This document shows positions 57,515 through 64,000 of a stretch of 64,000 nucleotides of DNA, piece after piece. A model generated the notes under the pieces. It worked only from the letters and a program-made list of their open reading frames with translations, was not told the DNA's origin and searched no databases. The DNA is from Actinomadura sp. GC306. Lineage in GTDB: Bacteria > Actinomycetota > Actinomycetes > Streptosporangiales > Streptosporangiaceae. Both the position numbers and the translations under genes were made by a program. Every line of letters starts with the position of its first letter. Position 1 is the stretch's first letter. The stretch covers positions 62,001 to 126,000 of the forward strand of contig NZ_SMKM01000001.1 in assembly GCF_004348665.1 (NCBI RefSeq). The letters are read 5' to 3'.

Positions 57515-57528
57515 TGACGTCGATGTCA
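57515..57528. promoter_or_regulatory. TGACGTCGATGTCA operator overlapping a TTGACA box
   Basis: A near-perfect palindrome in the divergent region between acyl-CoA dehydrogenase and CoA ligase genes. On the minus strand it overlaps TTGACA, a consensus -35 box, and is followed by TATAGA. The flanking context TCTATACTGAC is repeated at the second operator near 62190, which supports a shared, repressed promoter. Confidence 0.5.
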
Positions 57529-57584
57529 ATCACGGTGTGCGCGCCGGGCCACCGGGCCGGCGGGCGACAGAGCGGAGTTGCCGC

Positions 57585-59177
57585 ATGAACAACAGCGTCG
57601 GGCCGGCCTGGCCGAGCATCGCGGCCATGACCGCGTCGGCCGCGGAGCGCTTCCCGGACCGCACCGCGGTCGTGGACGGCGCCGAGCGCGTCTCCTACGA
57701 GCGGCTCTACGCGGAGGCCCGCGGGTTCGGGGCCGCGCTGGTCGCCGCGGGGGTCGCACCGGGCGACCGCGTCGGCATCTGGGCGTACAACTGCCGCGAG
57801 TGGATCGTCGCGCTGCTCGGGCTGTACCAGGCCGGGGCGGTGCTGGTCCCCGTCAACACCCGGTTCAAAGGGCGGGAGGCCGCCGACATCCTGTGCCGCG
57901 CCGAGGTCAAGGTCCTGGTGACGGTGACGGACTTCCTCGGCAACGACTACGTCGCGATGCTCGACGGCACCGGCGAGCCCCTGCCCGCTCTGCACACCGT
58001 CGTCATCGCGAGGGGCGGGCCGTCCGGGAACGGCGTGCCGTGGGACGACTTCCTCGCGCGCGTCACCGCCGGAGACCTGGCGGAGGTCGACCGCCGCAGG
58101 GCGGCGCTCGGCCCGGACGACCCGTCGGACGTGCTGTTCACGTCCGGGACGACCGGCACGCCGAAGGGCGTGCTGATGAACCACCGCCAGACGATGGGCG
58201 TGGGCACCGACTGGGTGGCCATGACCGGCCTGTCGGCCGGTGACCGCTACGTGATGGTCAACCCCTTCTTCCACATGTTCGGCTTCAAGGGCGGCATCCT
58301 CGCCTGCGTCGCCGCGGGGGCCACGATGCTCCCGCAGCCGACGCTGGACGTGGACCGGGTGCTCGGGCAGGTCGCCGCCGAGAAGGTCACCGTCCTGCCC
58401 GGCCCGCCGGCGCTGTACCACGCGATCCTGGAGCACCCCGGCCGGGAGCGGTACGACCTGGCGAGCCTGCGCGTCGCGGTGACCGGGGCGGCCGACATCC
58501 CGGTCGAGCTCATCCGGCGGGTGCGCGACGAGCTGCCGTTCTCGGCCATCATCACCGGCTACGGCCTCAGCGAGGCGGGCACGGCCAGCTCCACCGCGCC
58601 CGGCGACGACCCGGAGACCACCGCCACGACCGTGGGCCGGCCCCGGCCCGGCTTCGAGATCCGCGTCCTCGACGCGTCCGGCGCCGAGGCGGCGCGGGGC
58701 GAGGTCGGCGAGATCGTGCTGCGCGGCCCCACCACGATGGTCGGCTACCTGGACGACCCCGGCGCCACGGAGGCGGTCCTCTCCGCCGACGGCTGGCTGC
58801 GCACCGGCGACCTCGGGAGCCTCGACGAGCGCGGGTGCCTGCGCATCGCCGGGCGCTCCAAGGACATGTTCATCGTCGGCGGGTTCAACGCCTACCCCGC
58901 GGAGATCGAGGCGATGCTGCTCGAACACCCGGGCGTCCGGCAGGCGGCGGTCATCGGCGTCCCCGACGCGCGCCTCGGCCAGGTGGGCATGGCCTTCATC
59001 GTGCCGCGGGCGCCCGGCCTCGCCGAGGCCGACGTCATCGCCTGGTGCCGGGACCGGATGGCCAACTACAAGGTCCCGCGCTCGGTCCGGCTGATCGACG
59101 AGCTGCCGCTCACCGAGAGCGGGAAGGTGCGCAAGACCGCGCTGGAGGCGCGGGCCGCCGCCGAGCGCTCCGGCTGA
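57585..59177 (+). CDS. FadD3-like acyl-CoA ligase
   Basis: A 530-aa adenylate-forming ligase. The ATP loop is FTSGTTGTPKGVL. Other landmarks are NPFFHMFGFKGGILACVAAGATMLPQPT, GYGLSEAG, the hinge GWLRTGDLG, and the catalytic Lys region LTESGKVRKTAL. The stretch around FFHMFGFKGGILAC closely follows what I remember of mycobacterial FadD3, which activates the steroid CD-ring acid HIP, so a steroid or terpenoid acid is the favoured substrate. ATG57585 starts the gene, which is divergent from the dehydrogenase operon. The next gene downstream has its own operator. Confidence 0.87.
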   Translation: MNNSVGPAWPSIAAMTASAAERFPDRTAVVDGAERVSYERLYAEARGFGAALVAAGVAPGDRVGIWAYNCREWIVALLGLYQAGAVLVPVNTRFKGREAADILCRAEVKVLVTVTDFLGNDYVAMLDGTGEPLPALHTVVIARGGPSGNGVPWDDFLARVTAGDLAEVDRRRAALGPDDPSDVLFTSGTTGTPKGVLMNHRQTMGVGTDWVAMTGLSAGDRYVMVNPFFHMFGFKGGILACVAAGATMLPQPTLDVDRVLGQVAAEKVTVLPGPPALYHAILEHPGRERYDLASLRVAVTGAADIPVELIRRVRDELPFSAIITGYGLSEAGTASSTAPGDDPETTATTVGRPRPGFEIRVLDASGAEAARGEVGEIVLRGPTTMVGYLDDPGATEAVLSADGWLRTGDLGSLDERGCLRIAGRSKDMFIVGGFNAYPAEIEAMLLEHPGVRQAAVIGVPDARLGQVGMAFIVPRAPGLAEADVIAWCRDRMANYKVPRSVRLIDELPLTESGKVRKTALEARAAAERSG

Positions 59178-59198
59178 TCCGCCGGCCGTCCTCTATCG

Positions 59199-59214
59199 AC
59201 ATCGACGTCGATGT
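59199..59214. promoter_or_regulatory. Perfect 16-bp CGACGTCG-centred palindrome
   Basis: ACATCGACGTCGATGT is a perfect palindrome 41 bp before the acyl-CoA dehydrogenase gene starting at 59255 and just after the CoA ligase gene. It is the best example of the catabolic operator in the window. Confidence 0.6.
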
Positions 59215-59254
59215 AATACCTCACTCACTAGGCCGACACGGAAGGTGCGCGGAC

Positions 59255-60409
59255 ATGGAAGAACACGACCTTGAGCCGATGCTGGAGGCGGTCCGGGAGT
59301 TCGTCCGCAAGGAGGTCATCCCGCGCGAGGCGGAGATCGACGAGAAGGACGAGGTCCCGGCGGTCCTGCGCGAGACGGCGAAGCACATGGGGCTGTTCGG
59401 CTTCACGATCCCGGAGGAGTACGGCGGGCTCGGGCTCGGCATCGTCGACCAGTGCCGGCTGCTGATCGAGATCGGGTACACCACTCCCGCGCTGCGCTCG
59501 ATGTTCAGCACGAACGTGGGCATCGCCGGGCACGTGATCATGGACGGCGGGACACCGGAGCAGAAGGCCGAGTGGCTGCCGAAGCTGGCCTCCGGCGAGG
59601 CCGTCGCGTCGTTCGCGCTGACCGAGCCGGACGCCGGGTCCGACCCGGGCGACCTGCGGACGAGCGCCGTCCGCGACGGCGGGGAGTGGGTCCTCAACGG
59701 CGTCAAGCGGTACATCACCAACGCGCCGATCGCCGACGTGTTCATGGTGTTCGCCCGGACCGACCCGGACGCGAAGTCGTCGCGGGGCATCTCCACCTTC
59801 ATCGTCCCGGCCGGGACCCCCGGGCTGACGGTCGGGCCGCGCGACCACAAGATGGGGCAGTTCGGCGCCTGGACGGCCGACGTGATCCTCGACGACGTGC
59901 GGGTCCCGGCCGACGCCGTCGTGGGCGGGGACGGAGGCGTCGACACCGGGTTCCTGACCGCGATGCGCAGCCTGGCCAACGGGCGGCTGCTGCTCGCCGC
60001 CGCCTGCGTGGGGATGTCCCAGCGGCTCGTGGACGAGTCGGTGCGGTTCGCGTCCGAGCGCACCCAGGGCGGCCGGCCCATCGCGTCCCACCAGCTGGTC
60101 CAGGCGATGATCGCGGAGTCGGTCACCGAGACGATGGCGGCCCGCAGCCTCGTGCTGGACGCCGCCCGCTCCTACGCCGACGGCTCGGACCGCCGCACCG
60201 CCCCCGCCGCCGCCAAGTACTTCTGCAGCGAGGTCGTCGGGCGGGTCGCCGACCGCGCCGTCCAGGTGCACGGCGGCGCCGGGTACATGCGCTCGGTCGC
60301 GGTCGAGCGGTTCTACCGCGACGCGCGGCTGTTCCGCATCTACGAGGGCACCAGCCAGATCCAGCAGCTGATCATCGCCCGGCAGACGCTCGGGGCGGCC
60401 GCGGGCTGA
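59255..60409 (+). CDS. Acyl-CoA dehydrogenase, homomeric short/medium-chain type
   Basis: A 384-aa complete acyl-CoA dehydrogenase. Conserved parts are SFALTEPDAGSDPGDL, YITNAPIADVFMVFA, and the C-terminal VQVHGGAGYMRSVAVERFYRDARLFRIYEGTSQIQ with the catalytic Glu in the YEGTS motif. Unlike the two pairs nearby it stands alone and should be a homotetramer. ATG59255 begins MEEHDLEPML. It has its own upstream operator and ends near a small hairpin facing the thiolase gene. Confidence 0.92.
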   Translation: MEEHDLEPMLEAVREFVRKEVIPREAEIDEKDEVPAVLRETAKHMGLFGFTIPEEYGGLGLGIVDQCRLLIEIGYTTPALRSMFSTNVGIAGHVIMDGGTPEQKAEWLPKLASGEAVASFALTEPDAGSDPGDLRTSAVRDGGEWVLNGVKRYITNAPIADVFMVFARTDPDAKSSRGISTFIVPAGTPGLTVGPRDHKMGQFGAWTADVILDDVRVPADAVVGGDGGVDTGFLTAMRSLANGRLLLAAACVGMSQRLVDESVRFASERTQGGRPIASHQLVQAMIAESVTETMAARSLVLDAARSYADGSDRRTAPAAAKYFCSEVVGRVADRAVQVHGGAGYMRSVAVERFYRDARLFRIYEGTSQIQQLIIARQTLGAAAG

Positions 60410-60416
60410 CGCCCAC

Positions 60417-60433
60417 GGCCGCCCCGGGCGGTC
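60417..60433. terminator. Small hairpin between convergent dehydrogenase and thiolase genes
   Basis: GGCCGCCC and GGGCGGTC form an 8-bp stem with one wobble pair in the 37-bp gap between gene ends. It is short, so termination here is uncertain. Confidence 0.35.
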
Positions 60434-60446
60434 GTCGCGGTCTTCC

Positions 60447-61598
60447 TCAGGTGGACAGGACGGAGACCGCGGCGACGCCGGGCGCCCCGTAGAGCTGGGC
60501 GACGCCGACCCGCGGCTCGCCCGGCACCTGGCGGTCACCCGCCCGGCCGCGCATCTGCAGCACCAGCTCCCGGACCTGCCGCAGGCCCGACGCGCCGACC
60601 GGCTCGCCGTTGGCGATCAGGCCGCCGTCGGTGTTCACGGGCAGCCGGCCCCCGATCTCCGTGGCGCCGGAGGCGATCAGCTCGTTCTGCTCGCCGTCCG
60701 CGCACAGCCCGACCTCGGCCAGGTGGATGACCTCGGCACCGGCGTCGGTGTCCTGGAGCTGGGCGATCGCGACGTCCGCCGGGTCGACCCCCGCCGCCTC
60801 GAACGCGGCCCGCGCGGCGTCCACGGTCGGCGCCGGAACGTGGTCGGCCGAGGTGGACGCGGACGGGGTGTGCACCTCGAACGCGCCGTAGCGCCGCGTC
60901 CGGGTGGCGACGCTGCGCAGGTAGACCGGCTTGTCGGTGTACCGGTGCGCCACGTCGGCGCTGCACACGACCAGTGCCGCCGCCCCCTCGTTCGGGCTGC
61001 AGAACATGTACTGCGTCAGCGGGTAGTTCACCATCCGCGCGCCGAGGATCTTGTCGGCGGGCATCGGCGTCCGGCGGTGGGCGTTGGGGTTGAGGGCGCC
61101 GTTGCGGTAGTTCTTCTCCGCGACCGCGGCGAGCGTCTCGTGGGTGATCCCATGGTCGTGCATGTAGCGGTTGATCTTCATGCCGAAGAACTTCGGGGTG
61201 AGGAACAGCCCCATCTCGCCGTACCAGGGCGGGCAGGCGTAGTCCTCGGGCTCGGCCGTGAAGGCGCCCGGGTCGTGCTTGTCCACGCCGAGGATCAGGC
61301 CGAGCTCGTGCTCGCCCTGCCCGATCGTCTGCCGGGCGAGGGCGAGCGCGCTCCCGGCGGTCGCGCACCCGTTGTAGACGTTGGTGAACTGGACGCCGGT
61401 CAGCCCCAGCTCGGCGACGACGGCGTCCGGCTGGTCGACCTCGTAGCTGCCGCCCACGGCGAACTGCATGTCGGCCCAGTTGAGGCCGGCGTCGGCCAGG
61501 GCGTCCCGGGCCGCCTCGGCGGCGATGGCCAGGGCGGGCTTGCCGGGGAACCGGCCGAACCGGTGGATGCCGACTCCGATGATCGCGACGTCAGGCAC
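60447..61598 (-). CDS. Ltp2/SCP2-like thiolase-fold enzyme
   Basis: A 383-aa thiolase-like protein of the lipid-transfer (SCP-x/Ltp) class. It has VYNGCATAGSALALA with the nucleophile-type Cys, and MFCSPNEGAAALVVCS. In sterol degradation such enzymes pair with a DUF35 protein and cleave branched side chains by retro-aldol reaction (Ltp2-DUF35). That fits here because the upstream gene is a DUF35 protein overlapping by 8 bp. GTG61598 starts VPDVAIIGVG. Ordinary thiolysis is the alternative. Confidence 0.87.
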   Translation of the reverse strand: MPDVAIIGVGIHRFGRFPGKPALAIAAEAARDALADAGLNWADMQFAVGGSYEVDQPDAVVAELGLTGVQFTNVYNGCATAGSALALARQTIGQGEHELGLILGVDKHDPGAFTAEPEDYACPPWYGEMGLFLTPKFFGMKINRYMHDHGITHETLAAVAEKNYRNGALNPNAHRRTPMPADKILGARMVNYPLTQYMFCSPNEGAAALVVCSADVAHRYTDKPVYLRSVATRTRRYGAFEVHTPSASTSADHVPAPTVDAARAAFEAAGVDPADVAIAQLQDTDAGAEVIHLAEVGLCADGEQNELIASGATEIGGRLPVNTDGGLIANGEPVGASGLRQVRELVLQMRGRAGDRQVPGEPRVGVAQLYGAPGVAAVSVLST

Positions 61599-62064
61599 GG
61601 CCGGCCTCGCCGGTGCTGCGCAGGGACACGGGCTGGTCTCCTTCGTCGGGGGTGAAAGCGAACGTGACGATCTCGCGGCCGTCCTCGTCGGTGCGGAACG
61701 GCATGGTGACGAGCCGCATCGGCATGCCGATGGACGGCCCGTCCTCGGGGCAGCCGACGAGGATGCTCTCGACGCGCAGCTGCCCGGGAAGCTCGACCAC
61801 CCCGACGAACCAGGGCTCGAACGGGTCGTTGGCCGCGAACTGCCCGTTGAACGGCGCCTTCGGCAGGAAGCCCTGGGACGTCCACGTCCAGAGGGTGCCG
61901 GTCCGCTCCAGCAGCGTGCGCTCGACGGCGGTGGCGCCGCACCGCGGACAGCCGTTGCGGAGCGGGAACACGTGCGCGCCGCACGCGGTGCAGCTGCCGC
62001 CGATCAGGCGCGGTTCGTCGTCGGGCCAGGTGAACAGATCATCGGCGATGGGGACCGGCGGCAT
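61591..62064 (-). CDS. DUF35 OB-fold/zinc-ribbon partner of the thiolase
   Basis: A 157-aa protein. An N-terminal rubredoxin-like zinc ribbon (CTACGAHVFPLRNGCPRCG, four Cys) is followed by an OB-fold domain (TLWTWTSQGFLPKAP, FVGVVELPGQLRVESILVGCP). DUF35 proteins bind and stabilise Ltp-type thiolases and hydratases acting on steroid acyl-CoAs. It is first in a two-gene operon with the thiolase. ATG62064 has AGGAGA upstream, and an operator with the same context as that at 57515 lies about 125 bp upstream. Confidence 0.87.
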   Translation of the reverse strand: MPPVPIADDLFTWPDDEPRLIGGSCTACGAHVFPLRNGCPRCGATAVERTLLERTGTLWTWTSQGFLPKAPFNGQFAANDPFEPWFVGVVELPGQLRVESILVGCPEDGPSIGMPMRLVTMPFRTDEDGREIVTFAFTPDEGDQPVSLRSTGEAGRA

Positions 62065-62188
62065 CTCTTCTCCTTGGTATCCCCGCTCTGCGCGGGAGGG
62101 TGAGGCGGGGCGCCGGGCCGGCGGGACGCCGTCCCCGGCCGCGGCCGGGCGTGCCGCGCCGGGCCGCGCGCGCGGTTTCACTCTATAC

Positions 62189-62202
62189 TGACTTCGACAT
62201 CA
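62189..62202. promoter_or_regulatory. TGACTTCGACATCA operator upstream of the DUF35-thiolase operon
   Basis: An imperfect palindrome in the context TCTATACTGACTTCGACATCA, almost the same as the site at 57515. On the minus strand TATAGA follows it and may be the -10 box of the DUF35 promoter. Confidence 0.45.
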
Positions 62203-62277
62203 AAAAAAGTATGACGAGAGTCCGCGGCGGGGAAGGGGCGGCGTTGACCGCCGTCCCGGTGCGCCGGACTCCGGCGG

Positions 62278-62292
62278 TATCGACGTCGGATC
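62278..62292. promoter_or_regulatory. CGACGTCG site between DUF35 and tetR genes
   Basis: TCGACGTCGGA contains the 8-bp palindrome CGACGTCG, about 140 bp before the tetR start. It is a weaker copy of the catabolic operator. Confidence 0.35.
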
Positions 62293-62397
62293 ACGGCTAG
62301 ACTCCCGTTCGCCGGACCGGCGGGGAGCCGCGACGGGCGAGCGCGGGCGGCGCGGCCCCCGGCGGCGTTGGACGTCCGCCGGGTCCGGCGTTATGTT

Positions 62398-62409
62398 TCC
62401 GACGTCGGA
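62398..62409. promoter_or_regulatory. TCCGACGTCGGA palindrome just before tetR
   Basis: A perfect 12-bp palindrome ending 20 bp before the tetR ATG, in the position expected for autorepression. Confidence 0.55.
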
Positions 62410-62429
62410 TTCATGGTTTGGAGGACAGG

Positions 62430-63077
62430 ATGGACGCAGAACCGCGCTCGGCGAAGGGCCGCCGGACACGGGCCCGCCTCTTCGAGGCCGGCAAGGTCGT
62501 GTTCGAGCGCGACGGCTTCCTCCAGGCGCGGATCACCGACATCGCGGCCGAGGCGAGCGTCTCCCACGGGTCGTTCTACCACTACTTCGACTCCAAGGAG
62601 TCCCTCTTCCGCGAGATCGCCGAGGAGGTCGAGGTCCGACTCGTCTCGATGGACGACATCGCGCAGGACCTCGGCGAGGACGCCGGCCCCATCGCCCGCA
62701 TCCGCGCCGCCAACAAGGCGTACCTCACCGCGTACCGCAAGGAGGCGCGGATCATGCGGGTGATCGAGGAGGTCAGCCGCTACGACGACGACGTCCGCAA
62801 GGTCCGCGCCAAGCGCGACGACTACCTGGCCGCCCGCCTGGAGTCGGCGATCGAGCGCCTCCAGGCGGAGGGGCTCGCCGACAAGCGGATCGACAAGCGG
62901 TACGCGGCCACCGCGCTCGGCGGCATGGTCGCGAAGTTCGCCGAGATGATGTTCATCGGCGGCGCGCAGTTCGACATGCAGGGCGCGGTCGAGCAGCTGA
63001 CCCTGCTGTGGGCCAACGCGCTCGGCCTGAGTCCGGAGGCCGACGAGAAGGCCCGCACCCGGACCGGGGCCGCCTGA
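62430..63077 (+). CDS. TetR-family regulator of the catabolic island
   Basis: A 215-aa TetR repressor. The N-terminal helix-turn-helix is ITDIAAEASVSHGSFYHYFDSKESLF, followed by an all-helical ligand domain ending near residue 200. ATG62430 has GGAGG 5 nt upstream. A perfect CGACGTCG palindrome lies just before it, and the same core occurs at promoters throughout this region. It therefore probably represses itself and the surrounding acyl-CoA genes until a CoA-ester ligand binds, as FadR- or KstR-like TetR proteins do; this is inference. Confidence 0.88.
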   Translation: MDAEPRSAKGRRTRARLFEAGKVVFERDGFLQARITDIAAEASVSHGSFYHYFDSKESLFREIAEEVEVRLVSMDDIAQDLGEDAGPIARIRAANKAYLTAYRKEARIMRVIEEVSRYDDDVRKVRAKRDDYLAARLESAIERLQAEGLADKRIDKRYAATALGGMVAKFAEMMFIGGAQFDMQGAVEQLTLLWANALGLSPEADEKARTRTGAA

Positions 63078-63109
63078 GGCCGGCGCCGCGGCTCCGCCGG
63101 ACGCCGGCC
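63078..63109. terminator. Hairpin between convergent tetR and thiolase genes
   Basis: GGCCGGCG (63078-63085) pairs with CGCCGGCC (63102-63109) around a 16-nt loop in the 49-bp gap between gene ends. Confidence 0.5.
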
Positions 63110-63126
63110 CGTCCCCTTCTCCCGCG

Positions 63127-64000
63127 CTACGCGGGCACGCGCTCGAAGACCGCGGCGATGCCCTGCCCGCCGCCGACGCACAGCGTCTCCAGCCCGTACC
63201 GGGCCTCCCGCCGCTCCATCTCGTGCAGCAGCGTCGCCACGATCCGCGCGCCGGTCGCCCCCACCGGGTGCCCGAGGGAGATCCCCGACCCGTTGACGTT
63301 GAGCCGGTCGAAGTCGGCGGCGCCGAAGCCCCACTCCCGCGTCACCGCCAGCGCCTGCGCCGCGAACGCCTCGTTCAGCTCGATGAGGTCGATGTCGGCC
63401 AGCGTGAGGCCCGCGGCGTCGAGCGCCCGCCGCGTCGCCGGCACCGGCCCGATGCCCATGCGCTCCGGCTCGACCCCGGCGAGCGCGGTGGACACCACCC
63501 GCGCGAGGGGCCGCAGCCCGTTGGCCTCGGCGAACTCGGGCGTCGTCACCAGGCACGCGGCGGCGCCGTCGTTCTGGCCGCTGGCGTTGCCCGCGGTCAC
63601 CGTCGCCTCCGGGTCCTGCCCGCCCATCACCGGCCGGAGGGCGGCGAGCGCCTCGCGGGAGATGTCGCGGCGCGGGTGCTCGTCGGTGTCGACCACCACC
63701 TCGCCCTTCTTCGTGCTGATCCGGACGGGGACGATCTCGTCGGCGAACGCCCCGCGGTCCTGCGCGTCGAGGGCCCTGCGCTGCGACTGGTAGGCGAGGT
63801 CGTCCTGCTCCTCCCGCCCGATGGCGTACTCCCGCCGCAGGTTCTCGGCCGTTTCGAGCATGCCGCCCGGCACCGGGTGGAACCGCCCGCCGGCGGTCGA
63901 CCGGCCGCGGGTGAGGGTGTCGGTGAGCGTGATGTCGCCGGCGCGCGAGCCCCAGCGCGCGGTCAGCGAGTAGTGCGGCGCCTGCGACATGTTCTCCGCA
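63127..64000 (-). CDS. Acetyl-CoA C-acyltransferase (thiolase), N-terminus beyond window
   Basis: The C-terminal 290 or so residues of a thiolase are present. Visible are the start of the middle region AENMSQAPHYSL, TAGNASGQNDGAA, ELNEAFAAQALAVTREW, the catalytic His in NVNGSGISLGHPVGATGAR, and the catalytic Cys in ETLCVGGGQGIAAVFE. The nucleophile Cys near residue 90 lies outside the window. It cleaves 3-ketoacyl-CoA with CoA, completing beta-oxidation for this island. The gene converges on tetR. The internal ATG at 63990 is not the true start, because the frame runs on to the edge. Confidence 0.92.
   Translation of the reverse strand, partial: AENMSQAPHYSLTARWGSRAGDITLTDTLTRGRSTAGGRFHPVPGGMLETAENLRREYAIGREEQDDLAYQSQRRALDAQDRGAFADEIVPVRISTKKGEVVVDTDEHPRRDISREALAALRPVMGGQDPEATVTAGNASGQNDGAAACLVTTPEFAEANGLRPLARVVSTALAGVEPERMGIGPVPATRRALDAAGLTLADIDLIELNEAFAAQALAVTREWGFGAADFDRLNVNGSGISLGHPVGATGARIVATLLHEMERREARYGLETLCVGGGQGIAAVFERVPA

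Larger units (their letters stand above)
62065..62429. other. 365-bp divergent region with several operator-like sites
   Basis: This gap between the DUF35 and tetR genes is AT-richer than its surroundings around 62180-62215. It holds three CGACGTCG-like sites, listed separately, and no recognisable small gene. Promoters for both directions must lie here. Confidence 0.6.

Noticed and set aside
1-64000. Mobile elements, integrases, attachment sites, tRNA or rRNA genes
   Set aside because: No transposase or integrase motif, no terminal inverted repeats with target duplications, and no tRNA cloverleaf or rRNA-like sequence were recognised by eye on either strand. A tRNA scan would be needed to be certain.

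Overview
The window is very GC-rich, densely packed actinomycete DNA with strong GC third-position bias and Shine-Dalgarno-led, often overlapping genes. Protein styles suggest a filamentous actinomycete, possibly Actinomadura or a relative; the genus is a guess. No rRNA, tRNA, CRISPR array, transposase or integrase was seen.

Region 1 (about 1-47.8 kb) is a type II polyketide gene cluster. It holds KSalpha/KSbeta (44.8-47.3 kb), a C-9 type ketoreductase, a didomain aromatase/cyclase, a TcmI-like cyclase, five group A flavin monooxygenases and a two-domain ABM-fold oxygenase resembling the AlpJ/JadG/GilOII B-ring-cleaving enzymes of atypical angucyclines. There are also three O-methyltransferase-fold proteins. 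The only ACP seen is not beside the KS pair: it lies 43 kb away, in frame at the C-terminus of the sugar nucleotidyltransferase RmlA. At 24.5-31.6 kb sits a block of GNAT acetyltransferase, adenylosuccinate-lyase-like enzyme, amidase, glutamine-synthetase-like ligase, double 4Fe-4S ferredoxin and a 627-aa protein of unknown family. This matches, from memory, the hydrazine-building cassette shared by kinamycin/lomaiviticin-type diazofluorenes and fosfazinomycin. RmlA, RmlB, a 2,3-dehydratase, a Gfo/Idh/MocA 3-ketoreductase, a DesI-like C-4 aminotransferase and a glycosyltransferase would make and attach a 4-amino-2,4,6-trideoxyhexose. The best overall reading is a glycosylated, nitrogen-nitrogen-bonded atypical angucycline pathway, lomaiviticin-like in concept but organised differently.

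Regulators in region 1 are a SARP with an NB-ARC domain, a soluble NarL-type two-component pair, an AraC-type protein and a ParB/StrR-like protein. A GTTCAAC-type heptamer recurs, often in repeats, in nearly every biosynthetic promoter region and is a candidate SARP site. Fourteen-bp tandem arrays in four intergenic regions carry related cores.

Region 2 (48.1-49.2 kb) is a secreted lectin-like protein at the cluster edge. Region 3 (49.2-64 kb) is a catabolic island: sulfotransferase-like protein, DUF1214 protein, SnoaL-like protein, two two-gene acyl-CoA dehydrogenase pairs plus a single one, enoyl-CoA hydratase, FadD3-like CoA ligase, Ltp2-like thiolase with a DUF35 partner, a TetR regulator and a thiolase cut by the right edge. 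It looks like steroid or terpenoid acyl-CoA degradation. Its promoters carry CGACGTCG-centred palindromes, also found before the tetR gene, so the two regions appear to be separate regulons. A biotin carboxylase C-terminus is cut by the left edge.
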